Below, piece after piece: positions 8,270 to 16,821 of a stretch of DNA of 64,000 nt (its first letter is position 1; every line of letters begins with the position of its first letter). This DNA is from Oscillospiraceae bacterium (GTDB lineage: Bacteria > Bacillota > Clostridia > Oscillospirales > Ruminococcaceae): positions 186,001-250,000 of the forward strand of contig JAAYNJ010000022.1 in NCBI GenBank assembly GCA_012520915.1. Reading direction: 5' to 3'. Both the position numbers and the translations under genes were made by a program. Below the pieces are notes generated by a model, which did not search any database, was not told the DNA's origin, and saw only the letters and a program-made list of their open reading frames with translations.

Positions 8270-8872
8270 TTGATATACTGCATTAAAGGAGAACTTCTGT
8301 CGAAAAGTACCGATGAACTGGTAATTATGTGTTCCGGTGTAGGATTCAAGGTGTCTGTGACAACAGGTACATTAAGTAAGATTGGAACTGTCGGGGAAGA
8401 GGTGATGGTTTATACTTACTTAAATGTCAAAGACGATGCCCTTGACCTTTACGGATTTTCAAATGAAGAAGAACTCTTTTGCTTTAGACTGCTGATTTCC
8501 GTTTCCGGTATCGGACCGCGCTTGGGACTGTCAATACTTTCGACTTTTTCTCCGGAAAAAATTTTTTTGGCAATTGCTTCGGGAGACTACAAACTTTTAA
8601 CTGCATGTTCGGGTGTCGGACTAAAAACGGCACAAAGAATAATACTTGAACTCAAGGACAAAGTATCGTCAATTGAGATAGAGAGCTTTAAGGGAAGTGA
8701 AATAACCGGGAACGCCGACGGAAATTTGAAAAGGGACGCGATAGCCGCTCTGACATCACTTGGATTTTCAACAAGCGAAGCAGTGCTTGCGCTGTCAAAG
8801 CTTGCTGACAACATGCCCCTTGAAGATATGGTGGCAGCTGCATTAAAGTCACTTTCGAATAGGAGAAAATAA
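8270..8872 (+). CDS. ruvA: Holliday junction branch migration protein RuvA
   Basis: A 200 aa tetrameric protein that binds the four-way junction and loads RuvB. An OB-fold covers residues 1-65. Two helix-hairpin-helix motifs follow (ISVSGIGPRLGLSIL and CSGVGLKTAQRIILELKDK), and the last 45 residues form the mobile RuvB-binding domain (AIAALTSLGFSTSEA). The start is TTG at 8270, with GGAGGT 8 bases upstream. Confidence 0.97.
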   Translation: MIYCIKGELLSKSTDELVIMCSGVGFKVSVTTGTLSKIGTVGEEVMVYTYLNVKDDALDLYGFSNEEELFCFRLLISVSGIGPRLGLSILSTFSPEKIFLAIASGDYKLLTACSGVGLKTAQRIILELKDKVSSIEIESFKGSEITGNADGNLKRDAIAALTSLGFSTSEAVLALSKLADNMPLEDMVAAALKSLSNRRK

Positions 8873-8888
8873 GGCAAGGTGATAATAA

Positions 8889-9944
8889 ATGGATGAACTC
8901 GAAATGAGACTGGTTGAACCGGCTCTTTTAGGAGAAGATTTTGACAACGAACTCTCTCTGAGGCCACAGTCTCTAAATGAATTTATAGGACAGGATCAAA
9001 TAAAGGAAAATCTTTCAGTCTTTATGACCGCCGCAAAGCAAAGAGGCGAAGCGCTTGATCATATTCTTCTTTACGGTCCTCCGGGATTGGGAAAGACAAC
9101 TTTGGCTCGTCTGATAGCAAATGAGATGAAGGTAAATATAAGAATCACATCCGGTCCGGCAATTGAAAAGCCCGGCGATCTGGCGGCGCTTTTGACGAAT
9201 CTTTCAGATTACGATGTTTTATTTATAGATGAGATACACCGATTGTCGCGAAGTGTTGAGGAGGTTCTCTACCCGGCACTCGAAGATTATGCTCTCGATA
9301 TTATTATCGGAAAAGGTCCGTCTGCCAGGTCTCTGAGAATAAATCTGCCGCGGTTTACATTGGTAGGTGCAACTACAAGAGCGGGGCAGATGACTTCGCC
9401 CTTGAGAGACAGATTCGGGATGATAATTAAGCTTGAGCTGTATAGCGAAGAAGAAATTGAACAGATAGTTTCGAGGTCGGCATCAATATTAGGAGTTAGA
9501 TGCGAAAAATCCGGTGCACATGAGATTGCAAAAAGGTCGAGAGGAACCCCAAGAATTGCAAACCGATATCTTAAAAGAGTCAGAGATTATGCTCAGGTGC
9601 TTTCGGACGGTGTTATCTCTAAAGGGATAGCCGAAGAAGCCTTGATGAAGATGGACATAGATGAAAAAGGGCTGGACAATATAGACAGACGCTTGATTAT
9701 GTCGGTTATTGAAAATTATGACGGTGGACCTGTAGGGCTGGACACGCTTGCGGCGATGTTGGGAGAAGAAGCCATTACACTTGAGGATGTTTGTGAACCC
9801 TACCTGATGCAAATCGGTTTTCTAACAAGAACACCAAGAGGAAGGTGTGTAACGCAGGCGGCTTACAACCATCTGGGAATACCGTTTGAGAAACAAAAAG
9901 AAACTGAATTAAACTATCAGATGACACTTGATTCTGAATTTTAA
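8889..9944 (+). CDS. ruvB: Holliday junction branch migration ATPase RuvB
   Basis: A 351 aa AAA+ motor that drives branch migration with RuvA. Visible motifs are Walker A ([12 protein letters not shown], about residues 60-70), Walker B ([10 protein letters not shown]), sensor 1 ([20 protein letters not shown], with the arginine finger) and a C-terminal winged helix ([16 protein letters not shown]...[17 protein letters not shown]). AAGGTG precedes the ATG. It starts 16 bases after ruvA. Confidence 0.98.
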   Translation: MDELEMRLVEPALLGEDFDNELSLRPQSLNEFIGQDQIKENLSVFMTAAKQRGEALDHILLYGPPGLGKTTLARLIANEMKVNIRITSGPAIEKPGDLAALLTNLSDYDVLFIDEIHRLSRSVEEVLYPALEDYALDIIIGKGPSARSLRINLPRFTLVGATTRAGQMTSPLRDRFGMIIKLELYSEEEIEQIVSRSASILGVRCEKSGAHEIAKRSRGTPRIANRYLKRVRDYAQVLSDGVISKGIAEEALMKMDIDEKGLDNIDRRLIMSVIENYDGGPVGLDTLAAMLGEEAITLEDVCEPYLMQIGFLTRTPRGRCVTQAAYNHLGIPFEKQKETELNYQMTLDSEF

Positions 9945-9967
9945 TAAATATTAAATAGGAAGTAGAT

Positions 9968-11317
9968 ATGACAAAATTATTTGGGACTGATGGAATAAGA
10001 GGATTAGCAAATACGGAATTGGGGTGCGAATTGGCGATTGCAGTAGGCAGGGCAACAGCATATACGCTCTCAAAAAAGAATGAAGGAAAAAAAGTAAGAA
10101 TTCTTATAGGTAAAGATACCAGAATATCATCGGATATGCTGGAGAGCGCTTTGGCAGCGGGAATATCTTCTGTCGGTGCAGATGTATTTCTTTTAGGTTG
10201 CATCCCGACCCCGGCAGTGGCTTACCTGATAAAATACCATGGAGCTGATGCAGGAATTGTGATTTCCGCATCACATAATCCGGTTGAGTACAACGGAATA
10301 AAAGTGTTTGATTCTTCAGGCTTTAAACTTTCTGTAGATGAAGAATATGAAATCGAGAAACACGTCAATAATGGAGAAATGGAAAGCTATATCAAGTCGC
10401 ATACAGACGTAGGATGTATTAAAACACTAAGCAGTGCAGAAGATGATTATGTCAATTATCTGACTTCCTGTATTCCTGCGCCATTGGACGGCATCAAGGT
10501 TGTTGTCGATTGTGCCAACGGGGCAGCCTATAATACATCAAAACGGATTTTTGATAAATTAAAAGCGAATGTGATTTATATCGCAAACAACCCCGATGGA
10601 CTCAATATAAACAAGAATGTTGGTTCTACACATCTCGATAATCTTAAGGAAACGGTTAAAAAAGAAGGGGCCGACATAGGGATAGCTTTTGATGGCGATG
10701 CAGACAGGTGTCTTGCGGTTGATGAAAACGGCGAGGAAATTGACGGGGATAAAATTATCGGAATATTTGCGAAATATCTGAAAGAGAAAGGTAAATTAAA
10801 TAAAGACACGGTAGTTATAACAATATACACAAATCTCGGATTTATAGATTATTGTAAAAATAACGGCATAAAACCGGTGAGGACAGCCGTAGGCGACAGA
10901 TATGTGCTTGAAGAAATGCTCAGGGGCAATTATTCTCTCGGAGGGGAACAGTCGGGACATATCATACTGAAGGACTGTTCTACAACGGGCGATGGACAAC
11001 TAACGGCGCTAATGCTTTTGATGATACTGAAACAAAGCGGACTTAAAGCTTCTGAGCTGACATCGGATATTCAGAAATATCCGCAAGTTATGATAAACAT
11101 ACCTGCTGATGCGGAGCAAAAGATTAAGTTTAACAGCGATGACCTCATCCAGGCTTTTATCAATGAAAAAGAATCGGATCTGTTCGATTCGGGAAGGGTT
11201 GTTAGCAGAGTCTCCGGAACGGAACCCTTAATTCGCATCATGGTTGAAGGTAAAGACAAAGAGACCATAAAATCAGTAGCTGAGGAGATTAGGGATAAAG
11301 TCCTCGAAAGAATTTAA
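9968..11317 (+). CDS. glmM: Phosphoglucosamine mutase GlmM
   Basis: A 449 aa enzyme that converts glucosamine-6-phosphate to glucosamine-1-phosphate for UDP-GlcNAc and peptidoglycan synthesis. The catalytic phosphoserine loop is ISASHNPVEYNG (Ser 102). The metal loop is FDGDADRC (242-247), the sugar-binding loop is GGEQSGH, and the phosphate-binding loop is RVSGTEPLIRIMVEG near the end. Length is typical. It starts 23 bases after ruvB with its own ribosome site (AGGAAG) and is likely in the same transcript. Confidence 0.97.
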   Translation: MTKLFGTDGIRGLANTELGCELAIAVGRATAYTLSKKNEGKKVRILIGKDTRISSDMLESALAAGISSVGADVFLLGCIPTPAVAYLIKYHGADAGIVISASHNPVEYNGIKVFDSSGFKLSVDEEYEIEKHVNNGEMESYIKSHTDVGCIKTLSSAEDDYVNYLTSCIPAPLDGIKVVVDCANGAAYNTSKRIFDKLKANVIYIANNPDGLNINKNVGSTHLDNLKETVKKEGADIGIAFDGDADRCLAVDENGEEIDGDKIIGIFAKYLKEKGKLNKDTVVITIYTNLGFIDYCKNNGIKPVRTAVGDRYVLEEMLRGNYSLGGEQSGHIILKDCSTTGDGQLTALMLLMILKQSGLKASELTSDIQKYPQVMINIPADAEQKIKFNSDDLIQAFINEKESDLFDSGRVVSRVSGTEPLIRIMVEGKDKETIKSVAEEIRDKVLERI

Positions 11318-11421
11318 CTTTTGAATTTCCGGCAACATTCGTAAAATGGGATTTTGTTATGTCTAATTGATTGCACTCCGCAATTACACATAAAAGTTTA
11401 TTTTAGGCTAACAACTAAAAC

Positions 11422-11507
11422 AGTCTGAAATTGGAGCCGGAGATTTTGAATTCAATGTTCCTGATTGCGACATCTCAACTTGAGCGGGAATCATTTCGGA
11501 CTTTTTG
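11422..11507 (+). other. Hairpin with long structured loop before ecfA1
   Basis: AGTCTGAAAT (11422-11431) pairs with ATTTCGGACT (11493-11502), 10 bp with one G-U pair, and TTTTT follows. The 61-base loop holds smaller palindromes (TTGAATTCAA, CTCAACTTGAG). It may be the glmM terminator or a regulatory leader of the ECF operon. I do not recognise a known riboswitch class. Confidence 0.45.
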
Positions 11508-11523
11508 AAAACAAGGAGCAATA

Positions 11524-12372
11524 TTGAAGGATATTATTCTTTTTGATGATGTTTCGTTTTTTTATAATAACGAATCATCTGAAATTAAATATGTTTTGAA
11601 CAATCTTTCCATAGAGATAAAAAGAGGAGAGTTTGTTTCAATAATAGGATATAACGGAAGCGGAAAATCCACTATTGCAAAACATACGAATGCAATAGTG
11701 GTTCCTTCAAGTGGTGATGTCCTTGTCGACGGAATCAACACCAAAAACAATGACAAACTTTATGATATCAGGCGAAGAGTCGGAATGGTTTTTCAGAATC
11801 CGGACAATCAGATAGTTGCGACGGTTGTCGAAGAGGATGTTGCATTTGCACTTGAAAATTTGGGTATAGATCCTAAAGCTATCAGGCAGAAGGTAGATGA
11901 AGCTCTTGATATTGTAGGTATGTCGAATCACAAAACAGATGTCCCGCACAATCTTTCCGGAGGTCAGAAACAACGTGTTGCCATCGCAGGAGTGTTGGCT
12001 ATGCAACCCGACTGTATTGTTCTCGATGAACCTACGGCAATGTTGGATCCCGAGGGAAGAAAGACGGTTTTGAATACAATAAAAAGGTTAAATCGTGAGA
12101 AGGGGATAACTGTAGTTCTGATTACCCATTACATGGAAGAAGCCGCTATGACAGAAAGAGTAATAGTTTTAAAAGACGGAGAAGTTGCGAAAGACGGGGC
12201 ACCCATAGACGTATTTTCGGATGTTGACGGCATTAGAAATCTGGGCCTTGATGTTCCTCAGGTAACATCGCTTTGCTATGAACTAAAAAAAGAAGGGATT
12301 GATATTGGTTATGCAATCAATATTGATGACTGCGTCTCAAAAATTTCAAATTTATTTGAGGAGAAAAAATGA
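11524..12372 (+). CDS. ecfA1: Energy-coupling factor transporter ATPase EcfA1
   Basis: A 282 aa ABC ATPase, one of the two nucleotide-binding subunits of the shared ECF vitamin transporter module. Walker A is GYNGSGKST (42-50), the Q-loop VFQNPDNQIV, the signature LSGGQKQRVAIAG, and Walker B CIVLDEPTAMLDPEGR. The start is TTG at 11524 with AAGGAG upstream. It overlaps ecfA2 by 4 bases. No substrate-binding S component is encoded nearby, as usual for group II ECF systems, where S components are scattered. Confidence 0.95.
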   Translation: MKDIILFDDVSFFYNNESSEIKYVLNNLSIEIKRGEFVSIIGYNGSGKSTIAKHTNAIVVPSSGDVLVDGINTKNNDKLYDIRRRVGMVFQNPDNQIVATVVEEDVAFALENLGIDPKAIRQKVDEALDIVGMSNHKTDVPHNLSGGQKQRVAIAGVLAMQPDCIVLDEPTAMLDPEGRKTVLNTIKRLNREKGITVVLITHYMEEAAMTERVIVLKDGEVAKDGAPIDVFSDVDGIRNLGLDVPQVTSLCYELKKEGIDIGYAINIDDCVSKISNLFEEKK

Positions 12373-13223
12373 ATATTATTGAGACGAATAATTTGACCCA
12401 TGTATATTCCGAAGGAATGCCCGGTGCTAAAACCGCAATCAGCAACATAAACATTTCGGTGAAAAAAGGGGAGTTTTTAGGAATAATCGGCCATACCGGA
12501 TCCGGCAAGTCCACACTGATTCAACATTTCAATGCTCTTTTAAAACCGACAAGCGGTCGGGTGCTGATTGAAGGCGAAGACATTTGGGAGAAAAAAGGGG
12601 ATTTAAAAAGATTCAGATTTAAAGTCGGATTGGTATTTCAGTATCCCGAATATCAGCTGTTTGAAGAAACGGTAAGAAAAGACATTTCTTTCGGCCCGAA
12701 CAACATGGGATTATCCAAGGAAGAAGTGGACACCAGGGTTGAAAGAGCCATGCAAATGGTCAGGTTGGATTTGGACATTTTAGATAAATCTCCGTTTGAT
12801 TTATCGGGTGGTCAAAAGCGCAGAGTTGCAATTGCGGGTGTGATTGCAATGGAGCCGGAAGTGCTTATTCTTGATGAACCTGCCGCCGGACTTGATCCTC
12901 TGGGAAGAAACGAAATAATGGGAGAAATTAAAAGATACCATGAGATATACGGGAAAACGGTGATAATCGTTTCGCATTCCATGGAAGATATTGCAAAATA
13001 CTCTGAAATGGTAATGGTTATGAACAAAGGAGAAATACTGTATTATGATACTGTGAAGAATATTTTCTCGGAATCTGAAAAACTTCAAAAAATCGGACTT
13101 GAAATACCGGCTGTAACTGAGGTCATGATACGTTTGAAAAATATGGGATATCCTGTAGATATAACGTCAAATACAGTTTCGGAAGCAGTTAAGGATATTA
13201 TTAAATTAGTAAATAGAGGATAG
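12369..13223 (+). CDS. ecfA2: Energy-coupling factor transporter ATPase EcfA2
   Basis: A 284 aa second ABC ATPase of the ECF module, forming the heterodimer with EcfA1. Walker A is GHTGSGKST (41-49), the Q-loop VFQYPEYQLF, the signature LSGGQKRRVAIAG, and Walker B VLILDEPAAGLDPLGR. The ATG overlaps the ecfA1 stop (ATGA), suggesting coupled translation. The ecfT gene follows after one base. Confidence 0.96.
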   Translation: MNIIETNNLTHVYSEGMPGAKTAISNINISVKKGEFLGIIGHTGSGKSTLIQHFNALLKPTSGRVLIEGEDIWEKKGDLKRFRFKVGLVFQYPEYQLFEETVRKDISFGPNNMGLSKEEVDTRVERAMQMVRLDLDILDKSPFDLSGGQKRRVAIAGVIAMEPEVLILDEPAAGLDPLGRNEIMGEIKRYHEIYGKTVIIVSHSMEDIAKYSEMVMVMNKGEILYYDTVKNIFSESEKLQKIGLEIPAVTEVMIRLKNMGYPVDITSNTVSEAVKDIIKLVNRG

Positions 13224-13224
13224 G

Positions 13225-14043
13225 ATGCTTAAAGATATAACATTTGGACAATACATTTTTGGGCGTTCAATAATTCACAGACTTGATCCCAGAGTGAAAA
13301 TAATATTGACGTTTCTATACATCATATTGCTCTTTACTGCAAAAACCTTAATCGGATTCGGGATTTGTGTAATAACCTTGATTTTGGTCTACGCAATCTC
13401 CGGTATTCCGTTTAAAATGGCGCTGAAAAGCCTTAAACCCATTATGCCGGTAGTTATTTTAACTGGGATATTAAATACATTTTTTATAAAAGGTGAGAGT
13501 GAACCGTTATTGTCGTTTTGGATTATTACTGTTTATAGAGAAGCCTTGGTTTTTGCATGTATTTTGGCATTGAGGATTATATGCCTTGTTACCGGCAGTT
13601 CGGTTTTAACCTATACAACCTCTCCTATAGAACTTACCGATGGAATTGAAAGACTTTTAAAGCCTCTTAGGCTCTTTAAGCTTCCTATTCATGAACTGGC
13701 GATGATGATGACAATTGCTCTCCGTATGATACCCACCCTTATAGATGAGACTATAAAAATTACGAATGCACAAAAATCAAGAGGAGCGGATCTCGACTCA
13801 GGTAACCTGAAACAAAAAATTAAGGCGCTTGTTCCGATTCTCGTTCCGTTATTCGTATCATCGTTCAGAAGAGCCGACGATCTTGCGCTGGCCATGGAAA
13901 GCAGATGTTACAGAGGCGGAGAAGGGAGAACGAGAATGAAGCAACTCAGGTTTCGCCAAATTGATTTTTGGGTTTTATTCGCTTTTGCAATCATTGCCGC
14001 AACAGTGATTATTCCTAACTATCTTACAGCAAACATCATTTAG
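13225..14043 (+). CDS. ecfT: Energy-coupling factor transmembrane protein EcfT
   Basis: A 272 aa membrane subunit that links the ATPases to exchangeable S components for vitamin or metal uptake. It begins with FGQYIFGRSIIHRLDPRVKI, typical of the family, and has about five hydrophobic segments. Two Arg-containing coupling motifs are visible (KSRGADL and ESRCYRGG). The gene order ecfA1-ecfA2-ecfT-truA is common in Bacillota. Confidence 0.95.
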   Translation: MLKDITFGQYIFGRSIIHRLDPRVKIILTFLYIILLFTAKTLIGFGICVITLILVYAISGIPFKMALKSLKPIMPVVILTGILNTFFIKGESEPLLSFWIITVYREALVFACILALRIICLVTGSSVLTYTTSPIELTDGIERLLKPLRLFKLPIHELAMMMTIALRMIPTLIDETIKITNAQKSRGADLDSGNLKQKIKALVPILVPLFVSSFRRADDLALAMESRCYRGGEGRTRMKQLRFRQIDFWVLFAFAIIAATVIIPNYLTANII

Positions 14044-14059
14044 CATATTATCGTTGAAA

Positions 14060-14800
14060 ATGAGAAATATTTTATTGACAATTTCTTTCCTGGGAAGCAG
14101 ATATCATGGATTTCAGATTCAGAAAAATGCTGTCACGGTTCAACAGGTTTTACAAAATTCATTATGGAAAATGCTCGGGCATAAGGCTGATTTGAAAGCG
14201 TGTTCGAGAACGGACACGGGTGTGCATGCTCGTGAGTTTTGCATCAGTTTTATTACGGAATCGGGTATAAATGAGGAAAATATTGTAAGAGCTCTTAATA
14301 ACAGCTTGCCGCACGATATTCGAGCAATAAGCGCTGTAGAAAAACCGATTGATTTCCATGCAAGATATGATTGTATATCAAAATGCTATGAATACCTGGT
14401 TTGGAATGAAAGGATAATGAACCCTTTTATGCACGGAAGAGCTTTGTTTTTTCCGCATTTTATCGAAGAAAAGCGTCTAAATGAATATGCGAATATATTT
14501 ATCGGCAAACATGATTTTTTTGCATTCTCCGGGAAAAAAAGAACTGCCGGAGATACTCAAAGAACCGTAAACGACTTTACTGTTTCCAGAAGTGATAAAT
14601 TAGTAAAGTTTTATATATGTGCAGACGGTTTTTTGCACAATATGGTCAGAATAATCGTGGGTACTATGTTGAGTGTGTCCAGGAACAAGATTAATGAAAA
14701 CGATATAAAAGATGCGCTTAAAAATAAAATCCGTTTAATAGAGTCATTTACCGCGCCGCCGGAAGGTCTATATCTTGACCGTGTTTACTATAAACAGTAA
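14060..14800 (+). CDS. truA: tRNA pseudouridine synthase A
   Basis: A 246 aa enzyme that makes pseudouridine at tRNA positions 38-40. The catalytic aspartate is in SRTDTGVHA near residue 50, with GSRYHGFQIQ at the N-terminus and GFLHNMVRIIVGTM toward the C-terminus. I chose ATG at 14060, because family members begin at this point. A TTG two codons upstream (14054) is possible, and neither has a strong ribosome site. It lies 16 bases after ecfT. Confidence 0.95.
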   Translation: MRNILLTISFLGSRYHGFQIQKNAVTVQQVLQNSLWKMLGHKADLKACSRTDTGVHAREFCISFITESGINEENIVRALNNSLPHDIRAISAVEKPIDFHARYDCISKCYEYLVWNERIMNPFMHGRALFFPHFIEEKRLNEYANIFIGKHDFFAFSGKKRTAGDTQRTVNDFTVSRSDKLVKFYICADGFLHNMVRIIVGTMLSVSRNKINENDIKDALKNKIRLIESFTAPPEGLYLDRVYYKQ

Positions 14801-14809
14801 GGAGCATTT

Positions 14810-15997
14810 ATGCCTAATCTCGATGAGATAACGAGGGCTCGAAGAAAAAGAAGAAATAAAATCAGAATCAGAAGACTACTTTCAATGTTGACGGGATTGG
14901 CTATTATTTTCTTCGTCATCATTATTTTAAACAGTATAACGGTTTCGACATTTAAAAATTTTGCAGAATTCTTTAAAGTTGCATTCACCAAATCAGGAGA
15001 TTTCCCCTATTTGATTGAAGATTCGAAAGCCATAAAGTTGGAACAGATTAGAGGCGGCTTCGGTATTTTGACTGAATCTGAAATAATCACAATAACAAAT
15101 GAAGCCGGCGAGATAAACAGGGAAACACACGGATTTGTAAACCCTGATATTGCTGTTGACGGTTCAAAACTGCTTCTATTTGACAGGGGCGGAAAAGAAT
15201 TTAAAATTTATAATAGAAGTTATGAATTATTGAGTTCGAAAAGAGATAATACTATCATATCTGCCGATATTTCATCATCCGGATATGTTGCCATGCTCAC
15301 AACCAGTGAAAGATCAACGTCAGAACTTGTTGTCTTGTATGGAGGAGATTTCGAGACTATATTTACATGGTACGGTGCAAAAGGTTTTCCGATATTTTGC
15401 GAAATATCACCGAACGGTAAAGAAGTCGGAGTAGTTTGTGTTACCGGGTCCGAAAGAGGAATAAAGACAATATATACCAATATCGATATGGCAAGCCAGA
15501 CTGAAATAGGTCAGACAGAGGTTGACGGACTGGTGATAGATACAATAAGATTTGGTTCAGACACCTTGATGATAACGGAAGAAAGAGCGGTTTTATTCGA
15601 TTCTAAGTTTAATATGAAAGCGGAATACCTTTTTCCCGTAGCGCCGATACTGTCAATTGCAGAAAAATCAAATGCCGTTGGAATAGCCTTTGGGGATAAT
15701 AAACAGGACAGCCTAAATACAATATTGATACTCAACCAGAGAGCTGAAAAAGTATATATAATTGAGGACATGGGTTCGGTTTTTGACTTGATTTTTGTTT
15801 CTGACAAGATTTATGTTCTCGGGGATGGGAGGATAAGTGTATTTCGCCAGAATGGAGAACTGTTGGAAGAATATCTAATAGATAAAAGAGGGAGATCCAT
15901 TTATTTAACAAAGAATAAGCTCATTGTTCTGCTACCTGACAGAATTGACATTGCTTCAAGATTTAAGGAGGAAACCAATGATCTGGCTGACAGTTGA
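14810..15997 (+). CDS. DUF5711-like membrane-anchored beta-propeller protein
   Basis: A 395 aa protein with a basic N-terminus (RARRKRRNKIRIRR), one transmembrane helix (about residues 25-45) and a large extracytoplasmic region. That region consists of repeated beta-rich segments (for example KLLLFDRGGKEFKIYN and GYVAMLTTSERST), as expected for a beta-propeller. It resembles the DUF5711 family seen in Clostridia, whose function is unknown. AAGGAG precedes the ATG. Its 3' end overlaps the next gene by 20 bases, so the two are probably linked in function or expression. Confidence 0.75.
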   Translation: MPNLDEITRARRKRRNKIRIRRLLSMLTGLAIIFFVIIILNSITVSTFKNFAEFFKVAFTKSGDFPYLIEDSKAIKLEQIRGGFGILTESEIITITNEAGEINRETHGFVNPDIAVDGSKLLLFDRGGKEFKIYNRSYELLSSKRDNTIISADISSSGYVAMLTTSERSTSELVVLYGGDFETIFTWYGAKGFPIFCEISPNGKEVGVVCVTGSERGIKTIYTNIDMASQTEIGQTEVDGLVIDTIRFGSDTLMITEERAVLFDSKFNMKAEYLFPVAPILSIAEKSNAVGIAFGDNKQDSLNTILILNQRAEKVYIIEDMGSVFDLIFVSDKIYVLGDGRISVFRQNGELLEEYLIDKRGRSIYLTKNKLIVLLPDRIDIASRFKEETNDLADS

Positions 15998-16664
15998 TAT
16001 TGTAATTATCGTTGTTGCTCTTATTGCAATGCTTGTGGGAATAAAAAGAGGCTTTTTAAGCTCGCTTATAAGTTTTATTGGGTTGGTTCTTGCAATAGTG
16101 ATTTCGGCATTTATCGCCTCACTCCTCTCCGAAATCATATTTAACGGACTGTTGAGAGATAGCTTAACTTCTGCGGTTGAAGAGAAATTGATTGAAAGTA
16201 CAAATCCGGATGCTTTAGCTGATTCATTGTCCTCCGGGGTGCTGGGGATTTTAGTAGGAATTTTCGGCCTGAGAGATGAACTTATTATGTTTTTTTCTGA
16301 AATGTCTGATAAAAGCTCGGTAGTTGCCGGAGACATAGTATCCACTGTTATCAAACCGCCTCTGATTATGCTAATTAGACTTTTTACTTTTATTATTTTT
16401 TTGTTTATCTTGAAATGGATAATCTCCTTAATTGCACGGAAAATAATTTCTGTAAATGAAATGCCCATAATTGGCTCGGTCAACAAATTACTGGGTGGTT
16501 TGTTTGGAGTATTAAGAGGGCTAGCAGTGTGCTTTATAGTTGTGGCGGTCTTGTCATTTGTTGTGAAATTGGGTGGTATTGAAGCGGACTATTTTACGGA
16601 AATTAAAGATAATACTATATTGTTTTCTTCAATTCACAAGTTTGTTTCTTTGTTTATTAATTAA
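15978..16664 (+). CDS. CvpA family membrane protein
   Basis: A 228 aa membrane protein with four hydrophobic helices and the CvpA-type start IVVALIAMLVGIKRGFL. Family members are linked to colicin V production and envelope functions, with no firm biochemical role. The start is ATG at 15978 with AAGGAGG upstream; an in-frame extension to 15924 has no ribosome site. It overlaps the end of the DUF5711-like gene. Confidence 0.85.
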   Translation: MIWLTVDIVIIVVALIAMLVGIKRGFLSSLISFIGLVLAIVISAFIASLLSEIIFNGLLRDSLTSAVEEKLIESTNPDALADSLSSGVLGILVGIFGLRDELIMFFSEMSDKSSVVAGDIVSTVIKPPLIMLIRLFTFIIFLFILKWIISLIARKIISVNEMPIIGSVNKLLGGLFGVLRGLAVCFIVVAVLSFVVKLGGIEADYFTEIKDNTILFSSIHKFVSLFIN

Positions 16665-16687
16665 AGAATAATAGCAAATCAATAGCT

Positions 16688-16717
16688 TTGTTCATGGTTT
16701 ACTAATAATTATATGAT
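16688..16717 (+). promoter_or_regulatory. Putative promoter of the clpE-like gene
   Basis: TTGTTC (16688-16693) and TATGAT (16712-16717) lie 18 bases apart. Transcription would start near 16724, so the CIRCE element would be in the 5' untranslated region, its usual place. Confidence 0.45.
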
Positions 16718-16741
16718 TTAATTAACAGGGGTGAAATATCG

Positions 16742-16768
16742 CTTGCACTCTCGGTCTAAGAGTGCTAA
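16742..16768 (+). promoter_or_regulatory. CIRCE operator (HrcA-binding site)
   Basis: CTTGCACTC, nine spacer bases, then GAGTGCTAA. The consensus is TTAGCACTC-N9-GAGTGCTAA: the right half is perfect and the left has two mismatches. The spacing is exact. It lies about 55 bases before the clpE-like start, which implies HrcA repression and heat induction. Confidence 0.85.
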
Positions 16769-16821
16769 AATAAGGTGTGCGGTGTTTTACTGCTGTTTAT
16801 ATATTAATGAGGTTTTTTAAA

